A stretch of DNA of 64,000 nt, taken from NCBI RefSeq assembly GCF_041146395.1, contig NC_090986.1, positions 42,878,001 to 42,942,000 on the forward strand, in the 5' to 3' direction. Of the stretch, positions 37,871 to 50,245 are shown piece after piece; the stretch's first letter is position 1, and every line of letters starts with the position of its first letter. Origin of the DNA: Eulemur rufifrons. Lineage: Eukaryota; Chordata; Mammalia; Primates; Lemuridae. The position numbers and the translations under genes are program-made. A model generated the notes under the pieces. The model was not told where the DNA came from, ran no database searches, and saw nothing but the letters and a program-made list of their open reading frames with translations.

Positions 37871-39320
37871 TTACAGATTTTTTGAATTATTTTCTCTTTA
37901 ATTCAACCAATAGTTACCAAATACTTGCATTATGCAAATCACATTTTGGTACATTTATATTTATAGCAGATTGTATGTCAAATACACTAGCACATACTAG
38001 GTTCAACAAATATAAGTTCCTTCTTAAACAAGTTTACTTAGAAATATTTTGAAACTCTCGGGTATAGTTTTTCCAGCCATATTGTAAATATTAGATACAA
38101 TCACCAAAATTACCTTTTCGTGCATAAAAAATGGTGAAATGCCAGCAATTCCATCTGGTTCTACCTAATGTATGATGCACAGTAACAAAGAAATGATTTG
38201 AGACAAAAGAAATAAAATTGTAAATGGGCCCAAATGTCATTGTGACCATGATTTTATGTGCATTTTGCTTTCCTTTGCAAGCAGTAGTGGTTTTAGAAAT
38301 GTTACGTAGTCAGCTTTGATGAGCAGCAGTCTGGTTGAAGCTGAGTGGTGTTGAAGTTGCGTATTTTAACAATGCAGTTGTGTAGCTAGCGCAGTACTTT
38401 TAATTGAAAAAGTATGCTTATTTTGTGCTTGAGGCGAGGGCTGATAGAAAACCTGGGCGGTGTTTGTTGAAGCTGTTCATAGGGAAAAGGAGGTAGAAAT
38501 GAAATCTAATTTTAAAAAATACATGGTAACATATTACATGTTGACAACAGTCCCCTCATTTGAAAGGATCTAATAGTCCTGGTCAGTAGGGGTCAGAACA
38601 TCGAGCTGTGTCTTGCTTTGGCAAGTTCACAGCAGAAGGAAAATCGTATCTGAAAATACCATTTGATAGATGAAATCAGGATGGAGATGCAGAGCGCTTT
38701 TAACACAGAGAGACAGATATTTAAAATGCTACCACTTTTGTCATTTTTGTGCACTCAAATCTCCACTTACAGCAGTAATGAACTGCGAGACAAAGATTCA
38801 GCGAAGTACAAAAAAACATCTGAAACTTTGTATTGTCATGCAAACCCTGTTCTTCTTTTAACTGATTATGAGAGCTATAAGCAAGTAATATCCCCTCTAC
38901 CACACGCTCTCCACCTTCCAGGGAGAGTGCTAATGAGCAGTGAAATGGCCAGAACTCTGGCAGCGAAGCAAGGGGGAGGAGCAGCCAGAAGGTTGAACAG
39001 TAGCTCCTGAGCTACATAATCAGTTTTTGACCACGTAGGAGTTGGTAATATTGTGGATTTTATAGTTCCTCTTCTATAATTGTACCCTGAAACTCTGGAG
39101 AGCCGATGTAGGGTTTGTAAATCCAAAGAAGAATGGAAAAAAGAGTCAGTCAGTACTCAGTACGTAAAATACATAAGCTTTCACTAATTCCTGTGATGTC
39201 TAGAGAATTCCATTTGCGTGATATGCACAGAAGAGACGATCTGTGCTTGATGTTGGTCCAGGACAAGGTTAACTTTCTGCGTGCTAATTTTAATTCATTA
39301 TATATGCCTTTTTTTCCCAG

Positions 39321-39456
39321 CACAAATGGACCCCCGAGGCCTATCTCCCAGACAAAGTAAAAGTGACAGTGATGATGATGACCTGCCAAATGTGACCTTA
39401 GATAGCGTTAATGAAACTGGATCTACGGCCCTTTCCATAGCCAGAGCAGTACAAGA
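39321..39456 (+). CDS. KLF12: KLF12 internal coding exon (acidic linker before the zinc fingers)
   Basis: The acceptor is a strong pyrimidine tract ending CCCAG at 39320 and the donor is GTAAGT at 39457. The first two bases join base 10582 to make an Ala codon; the frame then reads QMDPRGLSPRQSK, an acidic run SDSDDDD (39362..39382), LPNVTLDSVNETGSTALSIARAVQ and the first two bases of a Glu codon. This is the linker between the serine-rich repressor region and the C-terminal zinc fingers, and it matches human KLF12 as I recall it. Length is 136 nt, entering in phase 1 and leaving in phase 2, so skipping the exon would shift the frame. A second GT at 39461 is possible but gives a weaker donor. 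The next exon should begin with one base completing Glu; it is not in the window. Confidence 0.96.
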
Positions 39457-40083
39457 GTAAGTATCACATTCTCAGGATGAAATGAGAATTGCCAAGGTGT
39501 TCAATGGATAATGGAAACTGCAGCCTCTCCTCTCCCCCAGCCATGTCATTCTAGCTTGCACGGCACGCGCGTCATCGGCTTTCCATTCGGCTCCTTGCTC
39601 TTCAGGAGAAGATTAGGGCAGAGAATGGAGTGTTTAAAAGAGTTGCAAATTTGTGTTTTAATTAGATGTAGGACCTCTGTGCCTCTTTCCTGATACTTCC
39701 TGCACCCTTCTCTTTAACTCTGAAAAAAAAAAAAAAGATATTGTACTTTTTGAATACCACTATCTGATTATCATCATCATTATTAATATTCATATACAAA
39801 GTCAGAGAACTACAATATGGCAAGTATCATTATCTTGTTTGGATAGGAAAGTGCAGAATAGCTTTTCTGAAGATTTCAACTTGGAAGGTATGTTCACCCT
39901 TTGGAAAATAGGAATCATATGTAATTTTTAAAGGGAATCCTTTCTCTCTCATTTTACCTGGACCATGGAGTTAGATTTCAGCCCTTGTTTATTGAAAATA
40001 GCTGCTTTTCTCTCATCGTCAACATTGTATCTAGAATTGAACCTATGCTAGTCCATATATAGTTTTTCCCTAGAATAATTTTT

Positions 40084-40480
40084 TTTCAGCTTTATTGAGG
40101 TATATTTGATAAATAAAACTATATATACTTAAGTGCCCATGCTAATTTGATATACATATACATTGTGAAATAATTACCACAATCAAGTTAATTAGCACAT
40201 ACATCACCTCATATAATTACCCTGTTTTTTGTTTTGGTGAAAATGCTTAAGATCTAGTGTCTTAGCAAATTTCGAGTGTACAATACATTATTATTAACTG
40301 TAGTCATCATGCTGTATGTTAGATTCTCGGAACTTACTCTTCATGTAACCAGAAGTATGTACCCATGGACCAGTATCTCCTCATGTTCCACACACCTCAG
40401 CTTCTGGCAACTCTGTTTCTATGAGTTTGACTTTTGTTTTTAGATTCCACATGTAAGTGATACCATACAGCATTTATCTT
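40084..40480 (-). mobile_element. L1M 3' UTR fragment, antisense, with target-site duplication
   Basis: Starts with the L1 3' end in reverse ('cagctttattgaggtatatt'), then 'gaaataattaccacaatcaag' in pieces, 'acatcacctcatataatta', 'cttagcaaatttcgagtg' and 'tagattctcggaacttac'. Flanked by CTAGAATAATTTTT (40070..40083) and CTAGAGTAATTTTT (40481..40494), a 14-bp duplication with one change. A 5'-truncated insertion of about 400 bp. Confidence 0.9.
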
Positions 40481-40842
40481 CTAGAGTAATTTTTAATAGC
40501 ACAATCTTGAAGAAGAGGAGGATATAAATAGCCACTGTTATTGCTGACACAATTTGTTAATTAACAGTTCACCCAAAATTATCTTAGTTACCTCTTATAT
40601 GTTAATTCCTTCTTCCTAAATATTAAGTACCTACTCTGTTCCATACATTAGGCTTTGAAATTTAAAGAAATTAAAAAAGAGCATTGATATGGCATATCAG
40701 AAATTATAGCATAAATGTGTATGTATAACATGAATAATATATCTATATTTTATAGATAATATTTATATTATATATGTGTATATATACAATATATAAGGTA
40801 TATTGGAGGAAAGAGGATATAATCGATATAAAATGAAATGTG

Positions 40843-41042
40843 GAGTCAGAAAGATCTGGCCTAATCCCCATTCAAGCTCTTATTAGCTATGTGACTTCCA
40901 GAAAGTTATTTAACCAGTCTGAGATGTTTCTTCATGTGTAATAAGAAAATCAGAATACTTAGCTGACAGGACTGTTGAGAGAGTTTGATATAGATACAAG
41001 GTATAAATAGTAAGTCACAAAGTTTTGGCACATACAAAGCTT
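40843..41042 (+). repeat. MIR element, sense
   Basis: 'gtggagtcagaaagatctgg', 'attagctatgtgacttcc', 'agttatttaaccagtctgag' and 'acaggactgttgagagag' follow the MIR core in order. Confidence 0.75.
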
Positions 41043-41127
41043 TAATTAACGGTGGAATTAGTGTTATTCTTAATGGTAACAGTAATAGTAATAGTGCAGT
41101 GGTATGAGTGTATAATAACTAGGATGT

Positions 41128-41262
41128 ACAAATGTGGTGAGTTTTACTATTCTCATTTTGCAAATGAAGATACTAAGGATCATAGAAGGTAAATGACTTG
41201 TCCAAAGTCATATAATAAATCATAACAAGACAATGTTTAGGACTTCCAACTCCAAAATCATC
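41128..41262 (-). repeat. MIR fragment, antisense
   Basis: 'actattctcattttgcaaatg', 'gaagatactaaggatcatag' and 'gacttgtccaaagtcat' match the reverse MIR core. Confidence 0.65.
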
Positions 41263-41917
41263 ATTTTCTAAGAGTGCCTATAAATCTGTTACCAATAATA
41301 TTCTTCCGCTTGAGTACTTATAAAAACATAGTTTTTCTCTCGTTTGTTCAAATAACTTAGTTTCCCTGAACCAAATACTAACTTGAGCCAGGATAGGTAT
41401 TGAATCTGAGAGGTTGCTGAGATCTTATTTGAAATAGTGGCCTGGCGAGTTGCCTCATCCTGATTGGCTGCAGTGACCCTGGTTTTGTGTGAGCCAGATC
41501 TTAAGATTGAGGAGTCCATTTTCTCATCTGTAAAGTTAGACCAAATGGAACAGGTTTAAGTTCTGAGATGAATAATAAGTTTCATAGACATTTCAGTCAC
41601 ACTGTTTTCCTACATCATTGTGATGCATATATAATTTGTGTGTTCATAGATACTTGTATTTCTTTTAAATTAAACATTAAAGTTTGGAACTGTGTGATGA
41701 CTAATATCTAAATCACACTTACTCCATATGGGGTGTATATAGCAGATAATGATGCTGACTTCTTAAACATAACCATTGTTTGTGCTTTCAATATTAATAT
41801 TATATACTTATAATATATTTTAATATGAAACCATTTAATAGCAACCTCAGGAACTAGAGCTTCATTTTCAACATAACCTCTTTGATTCGCTTTGTGTACA
41901 CATTTGTAAGCCAAAAT

Positions 41918-42210
41918 TTTTTGTGTGTTTTTGAGGCAGGGTCTTGCTCTGTCACCTAAGCTGTGTTGCAGTAGCATCATCATACTCACAGCAACCTCAA
42001 ACTCCTGGGCTGAAGCGATCCTCCTGCCACAGCCTCCTGAGTAGCTGGGACTAAGGTGTACTCCACCAAGCCTGGCTAATTTTTAATTTTTTATAGAGAT
42101 GGGGTCCTGCTGTTTCCCAGGCTGGTGTCAAACCCTGGCCTCAAGCGATCCTCCTGCCTCAGCTTCCCCGAGTGGTAGGATTACAGGCGTGAGCCAGTGT
42201 ACCCGGCCCT
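41918..42210 (-). mobile_element. Alu SINE, antisense
   Basis: Tail remnant, then 'gaggcagggtcttgctctg' through to 'ggcgtgagccagtgtacccggcc'. Flanked by AAGCCAAAAT (41908..41917) and AAGCCATAAT (42211..42220). Diverged, with a short central linker (AluJ-like age). Confidence 0.93.
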
Positions 42211-42700
42211 AAGCCATAATATTTTTGTAAGAGTGTCTATGCCTGTCTTTATTATTATTATTACAAAAGTTGTATGTGTATCTTAAGAGGTGCCAGATTC
42301 ATTATTCATGTCAGTGTTTTCATAAAACAAATTAGTAAAGAACACACTGAGCTATCGACTGGAAAGCCCTAGAATGCCAGGACCTGTGGATAGTTAATTA
42401 CCCATCATTCAACAGTGAGTATATGTGTGCAAGTGAAAATACCATTAGGTGAAGCAAAAAGAATGTTCTACAGAGACCTCTTAAATATAGGTATACAGGT
42501 ATTTTAAAACTTATAATAAATTTTATTCTGAGACAAGTAAATATTTAATCCCTGCTAAAGAACTTTTAAAATTTTTGTACATTAAGTTTACTCAAAATTG
42601 AATTTCAGTATATACAATTGTGAACTTGTCTTTCTGCTCTTATCTTAGTTTTTCCTTAATTTCTTAAGGCATATGACTATTTCACTATTAATTTTTCTTT

Positions 42701-43040
<340 letters not shown>

Positions 43041-43359
43041 CTATTAATTTTTCTTTCTTCTTTTTCTGTTTGCTTTTGTGTCTTGATACCTTGTGAAAAA
43101 ATAACCCAAACATTTCCATATAATATGATCAATAAATTAATGTATTAACACATTGACTGCCACCCTAGGAAAAAAAACTTCCTTGGGGCCACAGTGTTTT
43201 ATTATGAAAATGGAATAAAAACATTGAAAACATAACAATCCATTTTAATTTAATGAAAAATTTATTATTTTTTATTGTTTTCTGTGATTGAGTTATATGC
43301 AACTTGAAAAATGGTTCACACAGCTCCCAAGGTAAAAGGATGTGTGAGTTACATATCAT

Positions 43360-43715
43360 GAAATACTGATACATGCTACAACATAGATGAACCTTGAAAA
43401 TATTATGCCGAGTGAAATCATCCTTACATAGAAGGCTCGCTACTCTATGATTCCTTTTACATGAAATGTCCAGAATGGGCAAATCCATAGAGACAGAAAT
43501 TAAATTAGTGGTTTCCAGAGACCAAGGGAAAGGCGCAGTGAGGAGTGGCTGCTAATGGGTATAGGGTTTCTTTTGGGGTCATGAAAATGTTCTGGAATTA
43601 GACAGTGGTGGTGACTGCGTAACTTTGTGTATATAGTAAAAACCACTAAATTTTTTTTCTACGTGTCCAGCATTATACATTTTACTGGTTTTAAAAATGG
43701 ACTTTTATTAAATCT
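43360..43715 (+). mobile_element. L1M 3' region, sense
   Basis: 'atactgatacatgctacaac', 'atagatgaaccttgaaaat', 'aaatgtccagaatgggcaaa', 'ctgctaatgggtatagggtt' and 'aatgttctggaattagacag' follow the L1M 3' end in order with few changes. 5' truncated; no coding capacity. Confidence 0.85.
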
Positions 43716-45204
43716 TTTATTTAAAAATGTTTCCTTTGATTTGATATGCAGAAGTTGTTAGCCAAAATGCACCCCCTAAGAAAGTATTTAGATATACCTG
43801 TCTGTAAATAAAACAGAGCATCACTTAGGGGCTAGAGCAGCAACCCGAGGCCACCTTGGCTTACATAGATTGATGTAGTGAGGCTTCTGAACTGTGTGCT
43901 TGAACTGATCACTTCAGTCATTTTCATTGATTAACTTCATTCCCATTTATCAGCTCAGCATCAGCTAATTCAGATAAATTGGAAGAAGCGGCCACAAAGA
44001 GACCCAGAGATACTGTCATCCAAGTCAGAAATCACGTATTCAGTCATTCTGACAAAGCCAACTTCCAGCATTTCTTAGAACATCTATCTTGTTTTGGTCT
44101 AGGCTTCCCCCGTCCCCCAATGATGGCAAAATAGGGTCATTACCCTCAGCAGCTTGACAATCATAATCATGAAGTAAGTGTTTGGAGAAAGAGAGATAAA
44201 GGCACATGATTAGAGCAAATTATGATAATTAACTCTAATCCTAGACAAAATAATGATGTTTTTACATAGGTAAAGTTGGGCTTTGTTACCCTGAGCCTCT
44301 AATTTTTACTTTTACTTCTAATTCCAAACATTTCATAATCTTCATTTATTAATGCTAGTAGAAGAATCAAGTTCCATCAAACCAAATTGTAAAGCAAATA
44401 CTATCTGAAAGAGGACATTCTCTCTTTTGTTTCTGTCTTACCAGGAACAAGCTAAAAGAATAGGATGTATTAATAGAGATAATAATTTCAGTGAGCATGA
44501 TGTGGGGAAGGGTAAGGTGAAGTGTGGGGGAAGCAGATAAAAATGCAAGGAGATGTACCTTTTGCCCAGAATTGGTCCTTTCAGAATTGGAGAATACCTG
44601 TTACTGTTATCTGACTGCATATCTGAGTAGTCCACTCTCTCTGATTTTGATTATAACCCTCGGTGGGGAACAAACTCAACATAAATTAATAGTGTTAATA
44701 ACTTTTGCTTTGACTAGCATCCCTGATACCTGTACCTGTTAAAATGACATATTTTTTAAATGATTCATTGTCAATTACATTTAAGCTAATTAAAGCACTT
44801 CACTGTCTTCCTCTCCCTGTTTTTATTATATGGCTTATGTGAAGTGCCCCTGTCCTTAAGGAAAAATAACTAGTGAATTTTTGGAAATGGTAGTCTTGTC
44901 TTAAGTACTTTGTCACTTAAATGCTGTTTGAAAGAACATTTAGGTATCCTATTGCTGCCTCACACTTCCCTTGTTGCTAGTTCAACCATTATAATTCTTA
45001 ATTTGGAAAATTGTATTTTGCAATCAAAGAAAGTCAGAAATCTTGGTTTTTTTTTTTTTTTTTTTTTTCTTGTTCTAAATTTGAACAGCTAATACTCCTC
45101 CTGTTTCTCTTAATCTCCTCAGCTTGGGCTGTGGTAATGTCTTTTAAATTACAGTAGAGAACAGTACAAGAGGTGAGAAAGAAGGGGAAAACAACAGAAC
45201 TGTT

Positions 45205-45410
45205 ACTGAGAGCCTGCTTTTTGGCAGATGCTAGGAAAACTCATGGAGTTTTCATTTACATTGCCTCATGATACTGTTTTTACCCAACAGATAAAGAAAC
45301 GGAGGCCAGTGGAGGTTTAGTCTATATCCCCAGAGGTCCCATAAATAGTAATTTGCAGAGTTCATATTCAAACCCAAGTTTGTCTGACTGCAAACCTACA
45401 TTCCTTTATG
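45205..45410 (-). repeat. MIR element, antisense
   Basis: 'ggcagatgctaggaaaac', 'acagataaagaaacggagg' and 'tcatattcaaacccaagttt', then 'gtctgactgcaaacc', match the reverse MIR core. Confidence 0.75.
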
Positions 45411-46624
45411 ATTTTATCTTTACATTCCTGTTTTTTTTTAAGTTGTGGCTTTAAAATCGCTATACCATAACTACCTTAAATTCCCGGGGTTTTTTAAACT
45501 TTGAACCCAGCATACAACTTTTATGAAATAGTTTTAGGCTAATTTTTAAGCTCATTGTTACTTCAAAAATAATGTGATTGAGGAAGAAATCACTGTATCA
45601 AATACATAAAAAATTTTATATTTCTACCAGAAATATAAAAATTTAGCTTCTGTAAATCACGACATTATATTGAAATGTGAGGAAATACAATGTAAAATAT
45701 TAGAGTGCTATTTAGGTAAACTTGACTGTTACTTTATTTAAAGGGACTATTGCTGAGGAAATGTGGTTTTAGGTATGTTTTAGTATATGCATATATGCTG
45801 ACATTCCCAAGCCCCTAAAATGAACGTTACTTTTAGAATTGCCTTCTGCCAGTCTATAAAAGGAAAAGTTGTCCGAGGATTGGAAGGGCACTATGTCATC
45901 TTATTTTGCCCTCCTTGAATCAAATATTTGAGAATGTTTGGGCCATGTCTCTCTCTTCTCTGCTGATAGGAATAAACTCAACCGAGTTGATTGTGCTCTA
46001 AGAAAAAGCCAGAGAGAGCTCATATATTTTGCCTCCAACTTCTAAGTGTTAAATTATTTCAGTTTTCCTCTTAAGATGCTTCCCAAATTCCTGGCACATT
46101 AAAAGACGCTATATTTCTATTTAATAATCCTAATGGGTTTGGGACACCTTCAGATACTACCAAAGAGATACCCTTTGACTCAGATCTTTAGATGGAACTC
46201 TAGCTCTCTGATAGTGACTAAATATCATGCCTTTTGTGGTTCTGATGGGCAAATCAGGGAGGCATTTACTCTTGCCAGGGGAGATAAATGCTTTTAAAGT
46301 GCCCTTTTTTTTTGAAGGAGGTCAGAAAAAGCTCTGATTAACTGTGAATTATTGCAGATAAAACCTAAAGTGCATGCTTGGCCCATATCAGCCCAACAGT
46401 CTTCTAAGCCTTAAAAAATTGAAAATACTGATCACTTAGTAACGCAGTCACTAGATATTTAAGAGCAAGATGGAGACCATATGTCCATACATAGTCCCTT
46501 TTATCTGCCTTGGTGGGATGGTGTTGGTCCCTCTTTAAATAAGAAAAATATAATGCAGTGGGGCTAATCATTAAATACTTGAATTGTTTCATGAATTGCC
46601 AAACTAAGTCATGTATTCTTTCAG

Positions 46625-47010
46625 AGAGTCATTAATTCATTTATTCTACTCTTTGTTACATGCTTGGGATACAAAATGAATGCGTCATAGTTCCTGACCA
46701 TGAAGGCCTCAGAGTCAAACTTTATGAGTTAAAGTCCAGTCGGGTAAAAGCATGAAGTGCTGCTTTGGGAGAACAGGGTGGGTACAATAACTCAGATTGG
46801 AACAGATAAGAGCATTGGGTATGGGAGGGGTGCATAAATTCACAATGACTGGTGCTTAAGAGAGTGAGGAGGAGAGATGGGAGATAAAGCTGCTTGGAGA
46901 GGTAGGTAGGGACCTAATCAGGAAAGATGAATTTATTCTTTAGACAGTGGGTCTAAAACCCACTGATGGGTTTTAAGTGGGAATAGCATGATCAACTTTG
47001 TGCCTTACAG
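46625..47010 (-). mobile_element. L2 LINE 3' part, antisense
   Basis: 'tacatgcttgggatacaaaa', 'agttcctgaccatgaaggcc' and, further on, 'taagtgggaatagcatgatc' fit the reverse L2 3' region. Confidence 0.55.
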
Positions 47011-47289
47011 ACATCATTCTCAAGGAAGCTGGGTATGGTTGTGCAGGTTGAGCACTGTACATCCCATCATTGTGGATATGAATAGTGCTACCTAGGTGTC
47101 TATAACCTCCACAGTTGGATACAGGAGCTTGTGGTACACAGCATATATATGTATTTTATATACACACACAAACATACAACATATATAACATATATAAGAC
47201 TCTCCAATATGTTGAGCAACTTGGAAGGCAGATAACATGTCCTAGCTTTCTTTGTGTTTCCAGAGCTAGCACAGTGCCTAATTAGGCAC

Positions 47290-47645
47290 TGTTTTAAAAC
47301 ACTAGAAAAACATTGGATAAAATAGACAAAAATTATTGATCTCATGATGTTTGTATGCTAATGGAGGGGTGGGATGAAACAGACAATAAGCATATGGTAA
47401 TAGTTATATAATATCTCTGAAGCATATATTAATAATTCTGTAATATCTCTGAATATAATAAGTGGTGTAGAGATGAAGGAAGCAGGATATGTCGGGTAGG
47501 CAGTGTGGAGGTGGTAGGCAGGGTTTACTACTTCATAGAAGGTATGAAGAGAGGAACTGGTCAAAGCACATGGATACCTAAAGGGAGAGCATTCTAGGCA
47601 GAGGGAATAACAAGTGCAGAAGCCTTGAGGCAGGAGCATTCTGGA
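47290..47645 (-). mobile_element. L2 LINE fragment, antisense, cut by the following Alu
   Basis: The diagnostic run is 'gagcattctaggcagaggga' followed by 'ataacaagtgcagaagcctt' and 'gaggcaggagcattctgg', typical reverse L2. It ends about 30 bases before an Alu. Confidence 0.7.
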
Positions 47646-47678
47646 ATCTTAATTATAGTTCCTTAAATTTACAGAAGA

Positions 47679-47973
47679 GCTGAGCATGTGGTAGCTCACA
47701 CTTGTAATCCCAGCACTTTGGGAGGCCAAGGGAAGAAAATGGCTTGAGGCCAAGAGATCGAGACCAGCCTGGACGACATAGACAGATCCTATCTCTACAA
47801 CAAGCAAAAAAAGTTAGCCAGGCGTGGTGGCACACGCCTGTAGTCCTGGCAACTGGGGAGGCTGAGGTGGGAGGATATCTTGAGCCTAGGAGATGGAGGT
47901 TACAGTGAGCTGTGATTGCACCACTGCGCTCCAGAGCAAGATCCTATCTTAAAAAAAAAAAAAAAAAAAAAAA
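47679..47973 (+). mobile_element. Alu SINE, sense
   Basis: Both arms are readable ('cttgtaatcccagcactttg', 'gttagccaggcgtggtggca', 'cagtgagctgtgattgcacc') with a 23-base A tail. Short duplications ACAGAAG lie at 47671..47677 and 47974..47980. The short central linker and divergence suggest an older copy. Confidence 0.93.
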
Positions 47974-50145
47974 ACAGAAGAAAATGAATTTTACACAGGT
48001 CAACTGTTTATTCTAGTATCGAAATCCCTGAGGAAGAAGAGTTAGAACTGAATCTCTTTATCCTTTCATGCTTTTCCCTCTACGCTATTATAAAAATTCT
48101 TTTTCTAAGGGAGTGTGCAAATAGTTGTGTAACAATAACAACAAAAAAATCATGCTAAACAAATTTTTCTTTCAAAACATTTGTCTGCTTTCTATTTCTT
48201 TTTGACCTAAAGGTTCTTAAAATCTAGTTATGTATACATGCAGGCATTTTTTTCTAAGAAATATTGAAATTTTTTGCCAAATAAATAAAAAACAATAATA
48301 AAATGTCCATATTAGTCTGGATGTTATTATTGGTTTGTGGTATTTGTATCAGTTTATTCTTTCAAAGTGATTTTATCAAGCATCTAATGTTTCTCTTCAA
48401 CAATGCATGAGTCAAAAATATCTGTTATACTGGAAAGTTTTTATATATTATTATTATATCTTCTAGCAGTCATTAAGTACTTTTCTCCCTAAAAATGTAA
48501 TTTTAGTTCTAAGTGAGAATTTATCCTGGGAATATTTTGTGCATAAATCTTTTTGATCATTAAAAGATGTATATGAAATGTGCTGCACAGAAGTAGGTTT
48601 TTTTGAGAGCAATTTATATTTCTCATCTCTATGGTTGGAATTTTATATTCTATGCATAATACTAAGCAATCAATTTGACACCCCCCCCCCCAACTGAATT
48701 GAACATCATCTGCTATAAATGTAAACAGACTCTTTTTTTTTAGCCTTCCTAAATTAAACCCTTGGAAATTACTGGGTTAACTGAGTGTTGATTTACTTTT
48801 TAAACTGCCATGCCTTATTCTAGTGTGAATTTATACTTCTAGCTGATCAGTTTAACAATAAAGAGAAATCCAATTTGTTAAAGCCAAAATTTTAGGGTTT
48901 TTTTGGTTTTTGTTTTCTTAAGTGGGGGATTCCAAAATTACATTGTGGATAGGAAGGATGAACCACTTTTAGTTGACAGTGGTTATTTATTTTTCCTACT
49001 TTTAAATTATGTTTAAAAATTTTTTTAGTGTTAGTAATTTCTAAGAACTCATAATTTAAGTATACTGGTATTTCATGTGGTCATACAGTATACTCCAAAC
49101 TGATTATTAATATTAATTTGCTTTCAGTTGTTCAACATACTTCTCCATGTGAGATCTTCAGGTAGCTTTTTTCTTGCTGTATATTATACCTATAATCACA
49201 TTGCAGATTTATATATATCATTTATATTCCCCATAGATATGTTTCTAATGGGTGTAACCAGTGAGTGTAGGTAGTCATTTCTCATGTATTTTTGATGGGC
49301 ACTGACAGAGATACTCAGTGATAATGTTGAAATATTAATAAGTTTCATTACAAGTTCCCAGAACCATTCACCACTATTTCATTTATTAATATAGTCAGTG
49401 AGAGTACACATGATGCAAAACTATACGGTAATATATTTGAAATTAACCCAATTCACCAGGATACAATCTATTTCCAGTTGAATGCTCTAGACACTCTTTC
49501 TTCTTATTACTTTCCAGGAGTTAAAGCCATTGTACCATAATTTTCCGTTACTTTATATCACTTTCCCACACACTTGAATCTCATTGAATACATTTACTTA
49601 TATTCATCAAATGAAAGTAAAAAATTGGATACATTTTCAGAGATAGTCTGCTGCTGTGTAGAAAAATCTGATGTAGATAGGAAAAGGCACCTTGGATAAG
49701 GGTGAGTCTTATCAGGTCGATGTTTTACACGGTCATTTCCAGTGATACTTTGCCATCTACTTTTACAATCACATAGCCAACAGTTGTCAGCCAGTTGAAA
49801 TCTAATATATCATGCATCATGGCTTACCCTAAAAATTAAATCCCAAACCATATGCAGTTAGCATAGTAAAAATCCCAACACATTTTGAGAATATTCCTGA
49901 TTATTCTTCTACAAAATTACTAGTATGGGGAGAAAATTCCAAACTTTTACTTATAAAATAAAATTCTTCCAATGTTTAGTTTTAAAACTACTTGATATAT
50001 CATTAGTGTTATTTTATCCCTACTTATGGAAAAGCAAACCTAATATAGAAAAACTGATGCTTTGATTTAATCTTTAACTTTAATGTAAAAGTAATTAGAT
50101 ATTCTTAGCTAAGATGATCATTTGATGTCATCAACCTAATTTTTT

Positions 50146-50245
50146 TAAATAGAATTAGGAGGTACAAGTTGAATTCCAGTACATGTATATTTTGTATAGT
50201 GGTGAAATCTGGCTTTTGGACCCATCACCTGAATAGTGTACATCC
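50146..50245 (-). mobile_element. Very short 5'-truncated L1 3' end with target-site duplication
   Basis: About 100 bp reading 'gaattaggaggtacaagttg', then 'gtggtgaaatctggcttttg' and 'cccatcacctgaatagtgta', the reverse complement of an L1 3' end. The same wording recurs in the L1 at 57.1 kb. CAACCTAATTTTT occurs on both sides (from 50132 and from 50246). Confidence 0.85.

Larger units (their letters stand above)
10583..39320 (+). other. KLF12 intron between the two coding exons, 28,738 bp
   Basis: A complete GT-AG intron in phase 1 (GTAAGA donor, CCCAG acceptor). It holds one Alu, long antisense L2 remnants, an L1M remnant, a sense L2, two LTRs and a MER20. Unique blocks with no repeat that I can recognise include about 16.1-19.6, 21.9-23.8, 24.5-26.0, 28.1-29.9 and 38.0-39.3 kb. 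No second gene, antisense exon or RNA gene could be supported inside it. Confidence 0.9.

Noticed and set aside
38663..39010. 115-codon frame just upstream of the 136-nt exon, considered as an extra exon
   Set aside because: No acceptor/donor pair in a compatible phase stands out and nothing matches KLF12.
45045..45068. Isolated poly-T run as the tail of an antisense SINE or processed pseudogene
   Set aside because: No SINE body or gene-like sequence follows; left as a simple homopolymer.
47653..47835. 60-codon minus-strand frame with Trp/Cys-rich protein
   Set aside because: Translation of the antisense strand of an Alu, a familiar artefact.
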